Assembly (NCBI GenBank): GCA_964058845.1
Contig: CAXKVR010000038.1
Location: 62,001-126,000 of the forward strand
DNA from: Carex sylvatica
Taxonomy: Eukaryota > Streptophyta > Magnoliopsida > Poales > Cyperaceae
DNA length: 64,000 bases
Direction: 5' to 3'
Part shown: one piece after another, positions 34,715 to 47,711 of the stretch
How the letters are laid out: every line of letters begins with the position of its first letter
Numbering within the stretch: the first letter of the stretch is position 1
The notes under the pieces: generated by a model
Told to the model about the DNA's origin: nothing
The model's database searches: none
The model's input: only the letters and a program-made list of their open reading frames with translations
Program-made: the position numbers and the translations under genes

Positions 34715-37563
34715 ATGTTTGGCATCCAAGCAGATAGAGAAATCAGCACAGGTTTCACCCCTCAGAGGCGTATTCGAACCCTCTGGACCACCCCGACCTC
34801 ATCAAATAACACAAATTTTACTGCCAAAATTCCGAAAAAATCGACCAATTTATCAAATTCAAACACCATTTCGGTCAAATTTGAAGACCTGTATGGTTTC
34901 ACGGTTGAGGGAAATGTGGATGATGTTAATGTGCTAAATGAGGTCAGAGAGAGAATCAGGCAACAAAGCAAGGCATGGTGGGACCTTGAAGCGAGCAAAG
35001 GGGCAAACTGGTACTTGCACACACAAATCTCCTCCAATGGGGTTGCATCCCTGAAATTCTCAGTTCTGACAAATACCATGACATTGAAGAAGTTGCTGCG
35101 AAAGGGTGTGCCGCCAACTCTCCGGCCAAAGCTGTGGCTATCATTGTCTGGTGCGGCTAAGAAAAGGTCAACTGTGCCAGAGACATACTATGATGAATTG
35201 ATTAGAGCTACTGAAGGAAAAACCACACCTGCTACCAGACAGATTGACCATGTAAGGATTTTTTGACATATTCTGTAATGTTTATTGTTTCTAACATTTG
35301 ATTTTCATGCAGTTTCCAATGTGTATGGTGAGGCTTGGAATTTGCCATTTAGGTGCTTTTAATCATTTTATTGAATATACCTGTGACTTGTGACACAAAT
35401 GGTTCTAATTGGTTTGATGTCCAAGGAAAAATTGAAAACCCTTAAATTTATATGTTTTTTGATGAAAATCTTTTCATGAAGTTCGTTGTGTAATGATTCT
35501 TTTGAGTAGGATCTCCCACGCACATTCCCATGCCATCCCTGGATAAACAGTGAAGAAGGTCAAGCAGCTCTCCGTCGTGTACTTGTCGGCTACTCGTTTC
35601 GTGACTCAGAAGTTGGTTATTGCCAGGTGAAGTTTCTCATAAAGTTTCTTATTTTGCCTTATGTTATTTCTGTCATCTGGCACTATACTGATATGCAACT
35701 TGGTATTCATATGCATCTGCATTCTACCCTCTATTTTAGGTTTTCTTATTTAGAATGACACTCAGTACCAGAACTGGTAGTAGCATTTTGTTTTGAGATA
35801 AAGATGGGGATCAAAGTCTCCCAACTTTAAATATCCACAAGGGATCTCCATCTGGGTTTTGAACTGAACCGGTACTAATATTGGCCTATCAATTTTCAGT
35901 TGTTTAGATTTAAACCTTTATTATGTGCTTGTACAAAAGACACTTGAGTCTCAATGTGATTTTGTGGGTTTCCAGGGACTAAATTATGTGGCTGCACTAC
36001 TTTTAATTGTGTTGAAAGAAGAAGAAGATGCATTTTGGATGCTTTCTGTATTATTGGAAAATGTTTTAGTTACCGATTGTTACACTGACAACCTCTCAGG
36101 CTGCCATGTCGAACAAAGGGTTTTCAAGGATCTTCTTACCAAAAAGTGCCCCAGGTTCGGTCTATTTACTCTTGATGAACAGTTTTTTATGAAAAAAAAT
36201 CCGCAAAAGCCTATTTTTTTTTTTTTTTAAATGTGTTTGTTGGTGTGCATCTTTCATAAGTTTCCTTCTCTCTTTTGTTCGCTTCATTTTTTATTTCCTC
36301 AAGGAGTTATTTTATTTTTGTGTGTGTTTTGGCCACCAAAATGTTATATTTACCTTGCAAAATTGGAAATTCATCCAGTGCCATTTTGTTGAGGCTTTTG
36401 TACTTTATTTTATTCTTGGCTATTGCAATTTCCTCAACTTCTTGCAACTCGTATCCATTACACTACCTTATTGGGAAATGCAGAATAGCAGCACATTTAG
36501 AATTGATGGGATTTGATGCTTCTCTTGTGGCCACTGAATGGTTTCTTTGCCTCTTCTCTAAGAGCCTCCCTTCTGAGGTCTGATTTGTAATTTCATAGAT
36601 TTTCTTTGAGACTTTAAAGGTCTCAGTTTTTGTTAGAATTGATAAATTATGTCCCCAAAGTAAACATGTTGCTATCCAGTATGCTATTTTTCATGTTAAC
36701 TTTTTAAATTGATTGATGTCAGACAACCCTGAGGGTGTGGGATGTACTATTTTACGAGGGAGCCAAAGTTTTGTTCCATGTGGCACTTGCAATATTTAAG
36801 GTACCATTTGATTTGTCATTTTATAATGATACTTTATTTTTCAGAACACGGTATTGGTTCATGATCTCGAGGCACATATAAACAGTTTTAGTTCCTATTT
36901 GTCTATTGTCAGTGGTCATAGGAAGCATACGATTAAACTGGGGTATAAATTTTGCTTCAAACAGTAGATTTTTGAGGCTGGTAGAAATTAGAATTTGAAT
37001 TCAAGTTGATGGATCCAACCTTGAATTTTTGCCACAATTTTAGAGTTGTCTTTATTCTTAAAACAATGAAAGAAACAATACAACTTTGTTAATTTTGAAC
37101 ACCATAAAAAACTAAATTTTTCCCAGATGAAAGAAGAGGATCTGCTAAGAGCACATCACATTGGAGATGTTATAGACATTTTACAAACTACTTCCCGCCA
37201 CCTATATGACCCTGATGAGCTGCTCACGGTACGTTTTTATTTTCCAAAGAAACTCGAAACATTCAGAAATGTAAGGAAAAAATCATGGCCCTTCTGCACT
37301 TTCTGGCAACTCGCATGAGTCGGAAATAACGGCTCAAAAATATTGTGGTCTTTGTAAGGGTTGTTCTTTTGTAATTTCACCCAAAATTCAGAAGTATGAT
37401 GCAATATTAATTCCCTTGCATTTTCTTTCAGGTGGCGTTTGATAAGATAGGAGGTATGACAGCCAATTCAATTACGAAGGAGAGAAAGAAGCAAGAGACG
37501 GTGGTTTTGGCCGAGATTGATCAAAGACTAAAGCGAATCAATTCTCTCAAATTGGATGAATAA
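34715..37563 (+). CDS. TBC-domain Rab GTPase-activating protein (GYP1-like superfamily)
   Basis: Seven coding exons: 34715-35251, 35510-35626, 35976-36154, 36484-36577, 36723-36800, 37127-37228, 37432-37563, giving 412 aa. Residues 54-125 contain the plant-specific leader [20 protein letters not shown] and a [14 protein letters not shown] block. The TBC domain runs from about 128 to 350. The arginine finger IDHDLPR (I177, D180, R183) and the glutamine finger YCQ (Y216, Q218) are both intact, so it should accelerate GTP hydrolysis by a Rab protein in vesicle traffic; which Rab cannot be told. Conserved later blocks include [31 protein letters not shown] and [19 protein letters not shown]. The C-terminus is a short basic coiled region ([13 protein letters not shown]). 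It is convergent with EDM2, 2 kb away. The start codon begins the family's typical MFG leader. It looks functional. Confidence 0.95.
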
Positions 37564-39598
37564 TAATTCATTGCTTTAGTCTGTGCTTAACTGCCTACTC
37601 ATATCCAAAGACCTTTTTGTTCATTTTCTTTTTCAAAATTTAACGAAGGAAAAGGAACCTCGTTAGGAGTTGAACCCAAAATAGTGCGAGTCTTACGAGA
37701 TCAAAGTATCTCTTATGAGTTTGGCTAGTCATGACCCATTTTCCCTTTTTGTTTCCTTTTCCTTTCCTTTCCTTTCCTTTCCTTTCCTTTTTTCTTTTTT
37801 CTTATAACTTATACATACTACCATATGTATCCCTTTGTATAAATTGTATAGGTTCAAGCAAAGAAAATTTATATGCTCTCCATTGCTCATTATCGTTTCT
37901 TAGTCTTATTTATTTAGGTTTTGTTGCCGGAGTCGAGGCTTAAATATGTCTTGATATTATGTTCACAACTCCAGAGTCCAGGGTAAAAGATATTGACAAT
38001 ACTGTTTTGGCTTTATGCAACGTATGAATTATATGTTTTTTCAGTTTGACTCTACTGTCCATGTACTGTATGAAGCTTATTTTATTAATATTTTTACCCG
38101 AACTCCAGGTTGTAGTATCCATTACGCAAAGCACCCATCTCTAAACATCTTTTAACCCTTGGATATACTTCACTAATGCTTAGATTGATATAGTAACAAA
38201 TATCTGTTCGGAAGTAATTTAATCAGAAGAATTATCAATAAAATGTTGGGTGCTAGGCCTTTTTTTCTTTTTTTCAAAGCGCAGGTTCTCCTTTTGCCTT
38301 TTTAATGGTGCAACAAATTGTTCCAAGCCAGCACAAATGTGCTCATACGAAACTTTTTAACAAAATAAAACCTGCAATTTTTTTCCATGACTAAGAAATT
38401 CTTGCAGCATTCCATGGGTTCTGGTACTGGAGTACCTCAATTGGGTAAAATGGGCAGACGAATAAATTATAACCTACAATAGAAAACATGTAACGCATCA
38501 AGGAAAAAAAAAAATGATTTAATTCCCGAAAGAAACAACAAATAAGACAAACATGCAGAAGCTTAAAATAGTACCGGTATCATTTGCCGTTTGGATTAAG
38601 GAAACAAAAATGAGGAGATTTCATGTCCTTCTGTCCAAACCAAAAAGCCAAGTGTTCTTTTGGGACTGTCGAGCCTCAGAACCAATATCCAGTGGATCTG
38701 AATTAATAAATATTAATACCAATGACTTCAAAGTTTATTAAATTTTTTTAGCAGAATTTTCTGAGTGTTCTTTTTCTCTTTTTGTATAATATGATGAATG
38801 GTGTAGCACTAGTCCATTCCTTCCATAAAAAACTAGCTCTTTTCTTAAATCTAAAAAATTGGATGTTGTAGCTGCGTGGCAATAAACAGTAAACAAAATT
38901 GCAATTATATCCATACTAATTGCAGCATTTTATAGCTCCATATGTATGGCCCTTTAGCTTGATGCATAATACAAATTGCAACATTTTATACTAACCCAAT
39001 AATATAGCTTGAGGACAAACAAAATTTGCTAACTTTTTGTACTGACTTCCACACCACATTTTGCTATTTCCAACGCAGTTATTACATTTGACAAGGGCCA
39101 TCAGCCATACTTATTTTTGTTGTGACCTTGGAAGAAAAAGGACCAACCGAAGAAAAACCAATCGGATAAATAAGAGACAAAAAGGGATAAGAAAGCAAGT
39201 AGATCGCTGTGATCTGGTACCTGTTCTGGCACCTAAAGACAACCTAATTTGTTGTTGTGCCATTCTAATTAATCTTGTAATCCATAGGTCCCAGTGACGC
39301 GGCTGTGCAACACATACGGTGGTAAATGTTAAAACATACAAAATTCCCAGGCAACAAAACACATGAAATAATCAAGAAATAAACAAGTACTTGTTAGTCA
39401 TAAATCACAATCAAGCCCAGCTCGATTTGCGCACTGCATAGAACTATAATACAGATAAGATATAATCTAAAGATCACAACCTAACATGAGCCACGGTCAC
39501 ATGCATCTTGACATGTTGGTATATACTTGTATCCTCCAACAAAACACAGCCACTGGGCTACATGATAAAAAACAAAAGTATCTTTTCTCAGTATGAGG
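37564..39598. other. Convergent intergenic region between the TBC gene and EDM2
   Basis: Holds the 3' UTRs of both genes. No transposon or additional gene recognised. A (CCTTT)n microsatellite lies at 37753-37790. Confidence 0.5.
37753..37790. repeat. (CCTTT)n microsatellite
   Basis: About seven CCTTT units in a pyrimidine-rich stretch 190 bp after the TBC stop codon. Confidence 0.9.
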
Positions 39599-42500
39599 TT
39601 AGTCGTCGAGCCAACCACCTGATGAACCTGGTGGTGGTTGAAACGAGGGCAGTTGCCTTGGCCCAAACCCGGAAAGGTTGGGGTGGGGTGCAGGCATGTC
39701 TCTTCTATCCACCCCATGCATGTCATAGGGATAAGGTGGGAGCCCACTGGAGCCACCATACCCACCTAAGCCTTGGTGAAATTGGTGGGACCCACCAGAA
39801 AAACCCAGAGACCCTCCTGGTCGCAAAATGTTAGTCTCATCCAACCTGGGAGTATACCTGTCCATAGCAGATGTGCTCGTGCTGCTACCTAGGCCCGAGA
39901 AGCCTAGAGACCCCACTGGTCGCCAACAGTTAGTCTCATCCAACCTCGGCGTATACCTGTCCATAGCAGATGTACCGTTATGAAAGGTACTGCCAGGTTG
40001 ACTAATCGGCACTGCTCCAAAATTATTGTGTCTGTTCTCATCATGGGACCCATAAAGCCGACCAAGCCCTTCAAAATCGTCGAAGCCCCTATGATCCATG
40101 TAGTCTGACCCACGACCACGATTGTACTCCAAGATTGATCCAGATCCAGATCCCAAACTTGATGCAATAGGCCAGTCGTAAGAGGATGGTGTGGGGTATT
40201 GTCTTGTCATATCATTGAAATCATCATTTCCATTGCCCAAAATGGGACCCAAATCGGAGAAGTCAAGCTGACAGTCCAATTGGCGCATTTCTATTGGCTG
40301 TTCAATCAAAGGATCATTATATTGAAAGCCCGCCATGGGTAAAATTTCTCCACCAGCAGTGTTATGATTCTCCCTCTGAATAGTACCAATCCCTCTGTTT
40401 GAGCTGCTATCGTATCTGCCTTTATTATTCTCCGTCTGAAGATTTTCTCTGTTTGCTCTAGGTTCATTCAGAGAGCTACTATTCTCCCTCTGAATAGTAC
40501 CAATACCTCTGTTTAAGCTGCTGTCGAATCTGCCATTATTATTCTCCATCTGAAGATTTCCTCTGTTTGCTCTAGGTTCTTTCAGAGGGCTACTTGCACC
40601 AGAATTCTGGTCAGCCCTACCTCCCCTACCTTCATTCTGGTGGTCGATACCTCTAGCTTCTCTATGGGACCCCATCCCCTCCAGTGATCCCTTCTTAACT
40701 TCTTCAATTGTAGCAGTACCGGCACCCACATCTTTTCCTTCCTTCTCCTTCATAACAGAGGGACCAGCCCTACCTTCCCTACCTTCATTCTGGCGGTCAA
40801 TACCTCTAGCTTCTCTATGGGACCCCATCCCCTCCAGTGATCCCTTCTTAACTTCTTCAATAGTACTGGCACCCACATCTTTTCCTTCCTTCTCCTTCAT
40901 AACAGAGGGTCCAGCCTTACCTCCCCTACCTTCATTCTGGTGGTCGATACCTCTAGCCTCTCTATGGGACCCCATCCCCTCCAGTGGTCCCTTCTTAACT
41001 TCTTCAATTGCAGTAGTATCGGCACCCACATCTTTTCCTTCCTTCTCCTTCATAACAGAGGGTCCAGCTCTACCTCCCCTCCCTCCATTCTGGCGGTCGA
41101 TACCTCTAGCCTCTCTATGGGACCCCATCCCCTCAAGTGGTCCCTTCCTAACGTCTTCAATTGCAGCAGTACCAGCAACCACATCTTTTCCTTCCTTCTC
41201 CTTCATAACAGAGGGTCCAGTCTTCACTTGGCTTTCTAGCTCACGAGGGCCAGGGTCCACTTTCCCCTTCCCCTTCCTGAATGAAACATCCTCCTGCCTC
41301 ACCTCCATGACCTCATTGTTTATCACGGAAATGTCACCTACGACCTGGGAGATGATGTCTTCAGCTTCCTTCTGCTCCTCCACAGAAGGCGGAGGTGAAC
41401 ATGGGGGTGATGCCAGCATGTCTTGAGAAAGATCGGAGAAGTGACCGTGCTCCTCAGCAATGGCCTTGTGGCGGGCAGTCCAGTCAGAGCGGCTCCACAG
41501 GTACAGCAATGGTGCGTTCACATTCCACTGATCCATCTGCTTGTCATTCACATCCACTGAGCCCGGCAAGTAGAACGACTGGATGGAAAATTCATTTTAT
41601 AAGTTTTAGTCAGAACTATTTTTAGTTCCCCACCCATTGTCTTGGGAGTCGATGCAAAAATGGGATAATATGCATGCACAATTACCATATGGACCCCTAT
41701 TTTGTTTAGTATGTTCACTCTGTACATGCAACATACAAAAATGGCATATCATGGATAAATTTGACAAACTTTCATATACATTATTTCCAAATGAGAACTA
41801 ATTTGAAAATATAGTATTTGCAGGCAAAATAGATGCCTATGGCAATAAAAGCAACAGATATAAATCCAAATTTCGCAATTGGATGTACATAACATACAAG
41901 AATGGTATATGGGGTACTTGTAGCTAGATATAGTGATCAAAACCATCAACCCACATAATAGGTACAGCCCTTCGGTGGGATAAGTCAAAATGGAAGTAGA
42001 GATGATGCACTGAGAAATCTAGTGCAACACCAGAAGATTTAGAAAGAAAGTAATACCATGCCTGAGAGCATCACACTGTCAACCCAGACCAAGTCATAGG
42101 GTGTCCGCTTCTGATCCAGCCTGGTTTCACACACACACACACACACTGCACAACATTAGTGAAAAAAAAAAGTTTGGAAAAAGCTCAATAATTCAAGAAA
42201 TAGTAACATCAAAGTTTAGAATAGGTGCTTTGTACTAATTAGTCAAAAGTCAGGTGAAACATATGCTTGGTCCTGAACAACAAAGTTTGCCATCACTATA
42301 ATCTCTACAAACTGCTGTGCATAACCAAAAATATTACTGGCAGGGGTGGATCTAAGGCTTAGCCAAACGTGGCTATGCCACCCCTATGATTTTAAAATTT
42401 TAATTATACATGTAGGAATTTAATTGAATTTTACTTTCTTTCTTTTTTTAACTCTTTATATAGTTTAGCCACCCTCAATAAATGAGAAGTCTTTAGTTGT

Positions 42501-45500
42501 AGTCTAGTGGTTAGAGCACTATTTTGTGGTTGAGAGGTCTTGGCTTCAAATCCCACTCACTATAATTGTGCAATTTAATTTTCAGCCACCCCTATTAAAC
42601 TTTTCTAGTTCCGCTCCTGATCACTGGTCTGGATTTAGTATTATCGAGATCACAATCATGCTCATAACCTTAATAATTAACTAATTGATTTCCTATCTGC
42701 ACTTGGTTTTATTAATCCAATTATTTGTAGAGGACAGTTGCACCAGAGAGTCAAAATATATTTGACTAAAACTTATCCATACAAACAAGTTCAACAAGCT
42801 CGATTAGTTCTTCACCAAATTTCAAATGGAAAAACAAAGAGTAATCATTATCATACTAGTATTAGTCTAAAATACCGCAATCCTCATTTAAAATCTGATG
42901 ATATTATACCTTTCGGTCTCCTTAGGTACAATGAGAATGACAAGCTTAGGCCGGAAAGTAAGCGCCTTGTCAATGAACTTGTTCGCTAGGCCTGCTTTTG
43001 TCCCAAATGGAGGGTTCAGCCCCATTATCTATGACCAATATAGAATAATTATATTAAGAACTAATTAATAACTGCACTACAAATAGAAAAAAAAAAAAAA
43101 AAAATTGGTGTTAAAAGAAAGGATGGACCGTCTGAATAGGACAAGTGGCTGGAGCCAGCAAAAGTACCTGATTTTACTGGTGGACCATACCGATATCATT
43201 CTATTATTTATTTTCACATGAAGATAAAGATTGGCTGAGAAAACAATCAATTGTCAATTAGGTTAGTATGGTATAGTACTGCTCAGGTCCACTAGCTATG
43301 CTACCAGCTAAATTTGCGTTCTTTGCGAGTGACAAAATTGAGATTTGTACCAGTGAATCACCATCAGGAAGCTCCTTCCGCCGTACAGTCATCCAGTCTC
43401 TTTTCTCATAACAAAAATCATCCTATATGCCAATATCAAATGAACAGAAATTCACACACACAAGAATTTATTAAAAGGATCTAAAACTGGCTAGTTCCTG
43501 AGAATATCAAGATTAGCATCCTGAGCTGAGTCCAGGTTACCAGGCACGGTTTATTCTACAGGACTGATTATTGGGCAGTCATAATTAGTATTCGAAGTTG
43601 AAACAATAATTTCAGAACCATAACAGTATGTGCTTTTGTATTGGGTTATTTTTTTTGTTTCCCTTCGCATTTACATGTCAATTTTTCTTTCTAAGCATCA
43701 ATCAATTCAGCTCTACCTAAATTAATAATTAAGCAAAGAGCAGAGAACAAAATTTCTTACCTTTGGCGGAACAATGTCATAATTTTTAAAATTACATCTT
43801 TTCACCAAAGCATCCATCTTTTCTTTCATTATTCGACTGAAATCATTTGAACCGCAACAGAAATCTACTATCTGAAAGCACATTAATATATCAAGATATC
43901 AACCTACCAAACTTCCTGGAAAAAAGATATTTTACACAAATAGCCCCAAGTTACTTATCATATGATTTTGGAAATTAAGTTGGGAACAAAGAAGTTGAAG
44001 AGAGAGTGAGTGTAGTACACTTGACGGATATGCCATGTGGTGGAGGAAAAAGGATGGGAAGTAAGAAGTCATTGGTGCAAGTCATGCTTAGGTAGACGGA
44101 CATGTCTTCAGAAAGGATGGAAGTTTTTTTTTTTTCTTTCTTTGATGTAATTTTTGCCTCTTCAAGTTGTGTTTGTAAACTCCTTGAATAATTTAAACAC
44201 ATGGTAGCCGCTACCAAGTTTTTGAGAGAGAGAGAGAGGGTACCGTGTCATTGGTCTGGACATACCACTGGAGCTTACAGCAAATCTGCATGTCAAAGAA
44301 ATTTTATAAAGCAATACAATGAAAAAAAAATTGTGAGACACCCTTTTATCATCCATTTATGTTTATTTAAAAGCAAAATACCTCCTGTAACTTTTCTTCC
44401 TTGGTGAAATGACGGCCAAAGGAGGTATATCGCATTCCATGCAGGAACGGTGAAAGATACACACCTAACTTCTTCTGTAAAAAACATACATATAAATCAA
44501 ACCAGCAAATCATGAAAGGACAAAATAGAAATAGTACCAATTAAAAAAAAAGATAACTTTAAAATCAATATGATAAATAATCCATACACTTAATAATAAT
44601 AGCTAAAAGTATACGGACATAAATCACTCACATGCCACTTCGCAACTTGTTTAACAATTTCAGGTTCACATACGGCCTTGGCATTATCCACAGTGTCCCC
44701 ATCAGTTATTCTTTTGTAAGCAGTCTGTATAGCCTATATGAATAAACAAGCATTGCATAATATCATTGTTATAGTTCATAGCTCACCATTGGTAAAATAT
44801 GTTTAAACATTCCTCTTAAAATGTTGGATCAACTAAACAATAATTTTTTTTTTTCTGATGTTGGCTCTAAACTCGGTCGTTATATAAAATTTGGTGGCTA
44901 TCCTTTGATTTTCTAAAAAAGAAAAAAAAAATTAAGAATCTGTAGTTAAGTTTAACTGTTTGTACTGCAGCACCATAACAGGCACGACCGATATATGCTT
45001 TTTTTCCTGTTTATTTTTTGTTCATTCCAGGTACTTTTTTCTAGAGTATATTCAATCCAATTTTCTTTTCTATGCATGACCCAAAAATAGTATGCAAACT
45101 CAATAGTTTTGAAGTACCTCCACAGATCTCTCGATTTTGCCCCGTGTAACTTTCTCAATAGGTCTATACTGATGGGTTTGCGGCATGTTTTGCCGCTTTA
45201 GCACATCCTTTACAGTTACCGATTCTTTCTCCAAGAATTCCTTCATTCTGCAATATATATATAAATAATACATTAGACCACATCGAAAGATCTGAAGACA
45301 ATGAGACAGTCAATTAGTAATAATCTTGAAAAAGAAATGCCAATCAAATTAGGGAGTAGAATAGTATTCTTTTCCTAGGAATTGGTCATGAAAGGACTTC
45401 AACTCACATAAAAATGATTCAACAGGCTCCAGAGGGAATTCCTGCAGTCTTTTTCATGGATAATTTTTCCGATCAGGAAGAATTTGAACGACCAGTTCGG

Positions 45501-47673
45501 CAAAAAGTTAAATTTCAAAACAAACAGATTCAAACAGAAGCTAAAGGTTCTAAGTGCTAAGTAAATTCAAGTTCCCTCCAGGTGCAGTAAACAAAGAAAT
45601 AGTATATAGAATGAAAACTACATTTATACATAAAAATATAAACTGACAAGTTCAGAAATATTTATAATCAAGGAGTTCATATAAAAATATCCTTATGCAT
45701 ATGTAAATGTGCATTTACAGGTACAAATACTAGTTCTTCAAAACATTGCTCTGATCTGAATAAGATAAAAGTAAATTGCCATTAGGTTAAGTAAAAAAGG
45801 ATATGCTAATTATCAAGACATCTTTGCTCTGATATTAAGAAGATAAAACTGATATCAGATAATATCTGAATGACCAAAGAGTAGATAAATAATATCTAAT
45901 GAGATGCACAGAGATAAAAGTTATGAAAATTGATTACAGTATAATCCCTCTTCAGCTTACTTGTTTTCCACAGTTGCACTTATGACGGGAAAGGAGCTAT
46001 GCTGTATATTCCCAGAACAGCTTGGCAAATCACCTGTTGCCACCTCCCTTGGGCTTGGGCTTGGGCTCCTGCTGGTAATTGCAGTCCCAGTAACCTCCTC
46101 TTTGGACAAGTCATTTTCTCGTAGTCTCTTCACCTTCCTTAGAGAAACAGCTTTCCCTTTGCCCAGCTGACTGGGGTTTCCAATACCCCTTCCTTTGCTT
46201 GAGGGGACTTCCTCGAACAGCATGGCCCGCTTCTTCAGAGGTCGCCTGTCAGCAGGCGAGGTTTCTCGGCTTGTTGCTATTGGCAATTCATGACGCCTAG
46301 CTAGAGGCCGTTTTTGCTTGTGGGATGGTACTTCTGATAACCTAACCTTTGCCTTCTGTTGCACTCTGATTGTTTCAGGAAACGCAATGTGGTCCCGCCT
46401 GGGTGTCAACAGCTCCTCATCTAACTTGTGTTTCCTGGAAATAAAAGAAAATTTTATGTTGAGAAAAGACAGGTTTTACAAGTACAACAGCTATAATATT
46501 GTCAAGTGAATTCTGTTTATTCTGTTGTCACTTAAGATGGCAAACCCTGACCCAACCCAATAATTTTAAGGAGTCAAATTTAACAACCACGAGCTGAGCT
46601 AAACCAAGACAACCTGAAGCCCACGCTGATCAGAAGTCAGACGATTAGACTTTAAGACCAAAAAAATTGGTACAGCAGTGGCATACTCATGTACTAGAAT
46701 TAGCACATGCAGTATCATTTTAATGCCACAGGTGATGGAATTTCAGATTGTACTAGTCAATCCTATATCCTACCAGTATATGTAAACAAGGCTTGGATAG
46801 ACCAACTTAAATCCAATTGATGCTTAAGCACCACACACCATAGTGGCACAAAGAAAACAAAGTGAGACATTACAAGCAGTATATCAGGATGCGGTTAGGC
46901 AGGAGATCCTCCCAAGCTCTTGTCATTATCCCATTTTCAGGATCAGCAGTAAACGATATTTTCCTACAATTTTGCCATATAAAAAATTCAATAGGAATTA
47001 ATGGGAGACAAACTACTAAATACAAAACTGGCATGCCATGGAACCAGATTAAGTACGGTATGAACAATAAATTAGCAAAATACCAAAGTAGAACATCATG
47101 GCATCACATTTAGATATGGATGCCAAGATATTCATACCGTCAGTCTCAAGGTTGAAATAGGCTTTTACAACTATGGATCCAAGGTACTCAGACAGTGAGG
47201 GCAAGTGGTCTAGGTCCTGCATGTTGTCAGTCTCAGGTTGCATAACAATTTTTTCCAATGTTATTGCAACCAGAACGGACATCAACCAGATAAAGCTTCG
47301 GGTCAATAGTTTATTGGTCGGACCAGTGGGTCAACACATTCAACCATTGATTTTTTAAAAACAGTCGGGTATGATAATGAGCTGCTATCTCTTACCTTAC
47401 TGCAATGTCAATTGCAGTAATATTCTGTGCATAGAGCTTAAGTTGAGCAGAATTAATTACATAAATAATACAAATGACAATATTTATATTTATTAAATAT
47501 ACAAGATTGTATATAAACTATATAATATAAAGCATTTTTAATCAAAATGAACAAAATTATAAGAATATGTTAGAGATGGTGTTATGTTTCTTTATTAAAC
47601 AATTCTTAGTTATCCTAACAAATTATTCTTTAATTGGAATTTGTAATTCTTAATGTATAACAATAACAATAAC

Positions 47674-47711
<38 letters not shown>

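Noticed and set aside
36275..36583. 102-codon frame as a separate gene
   Set aside because: It is intron 3 plus exon 4 of the TBC gene read together; the exon part starts after the acceptor at 36483.
40940..41239. Plus-strand frame with internal protein repeats
   Set aside because: It is the antisense shadow of the EDM2 tandem repeats; the sense frame matches EDM2 and is much longer.
42480..42565. Possible tRNA gene
   Set aside because: The A and B boxes fit, but the acceptor stem does not pair and the segment lies inside a hAT-like MITE with target duplications, so it is a tRNA-like promoter and not a tRNA gene.
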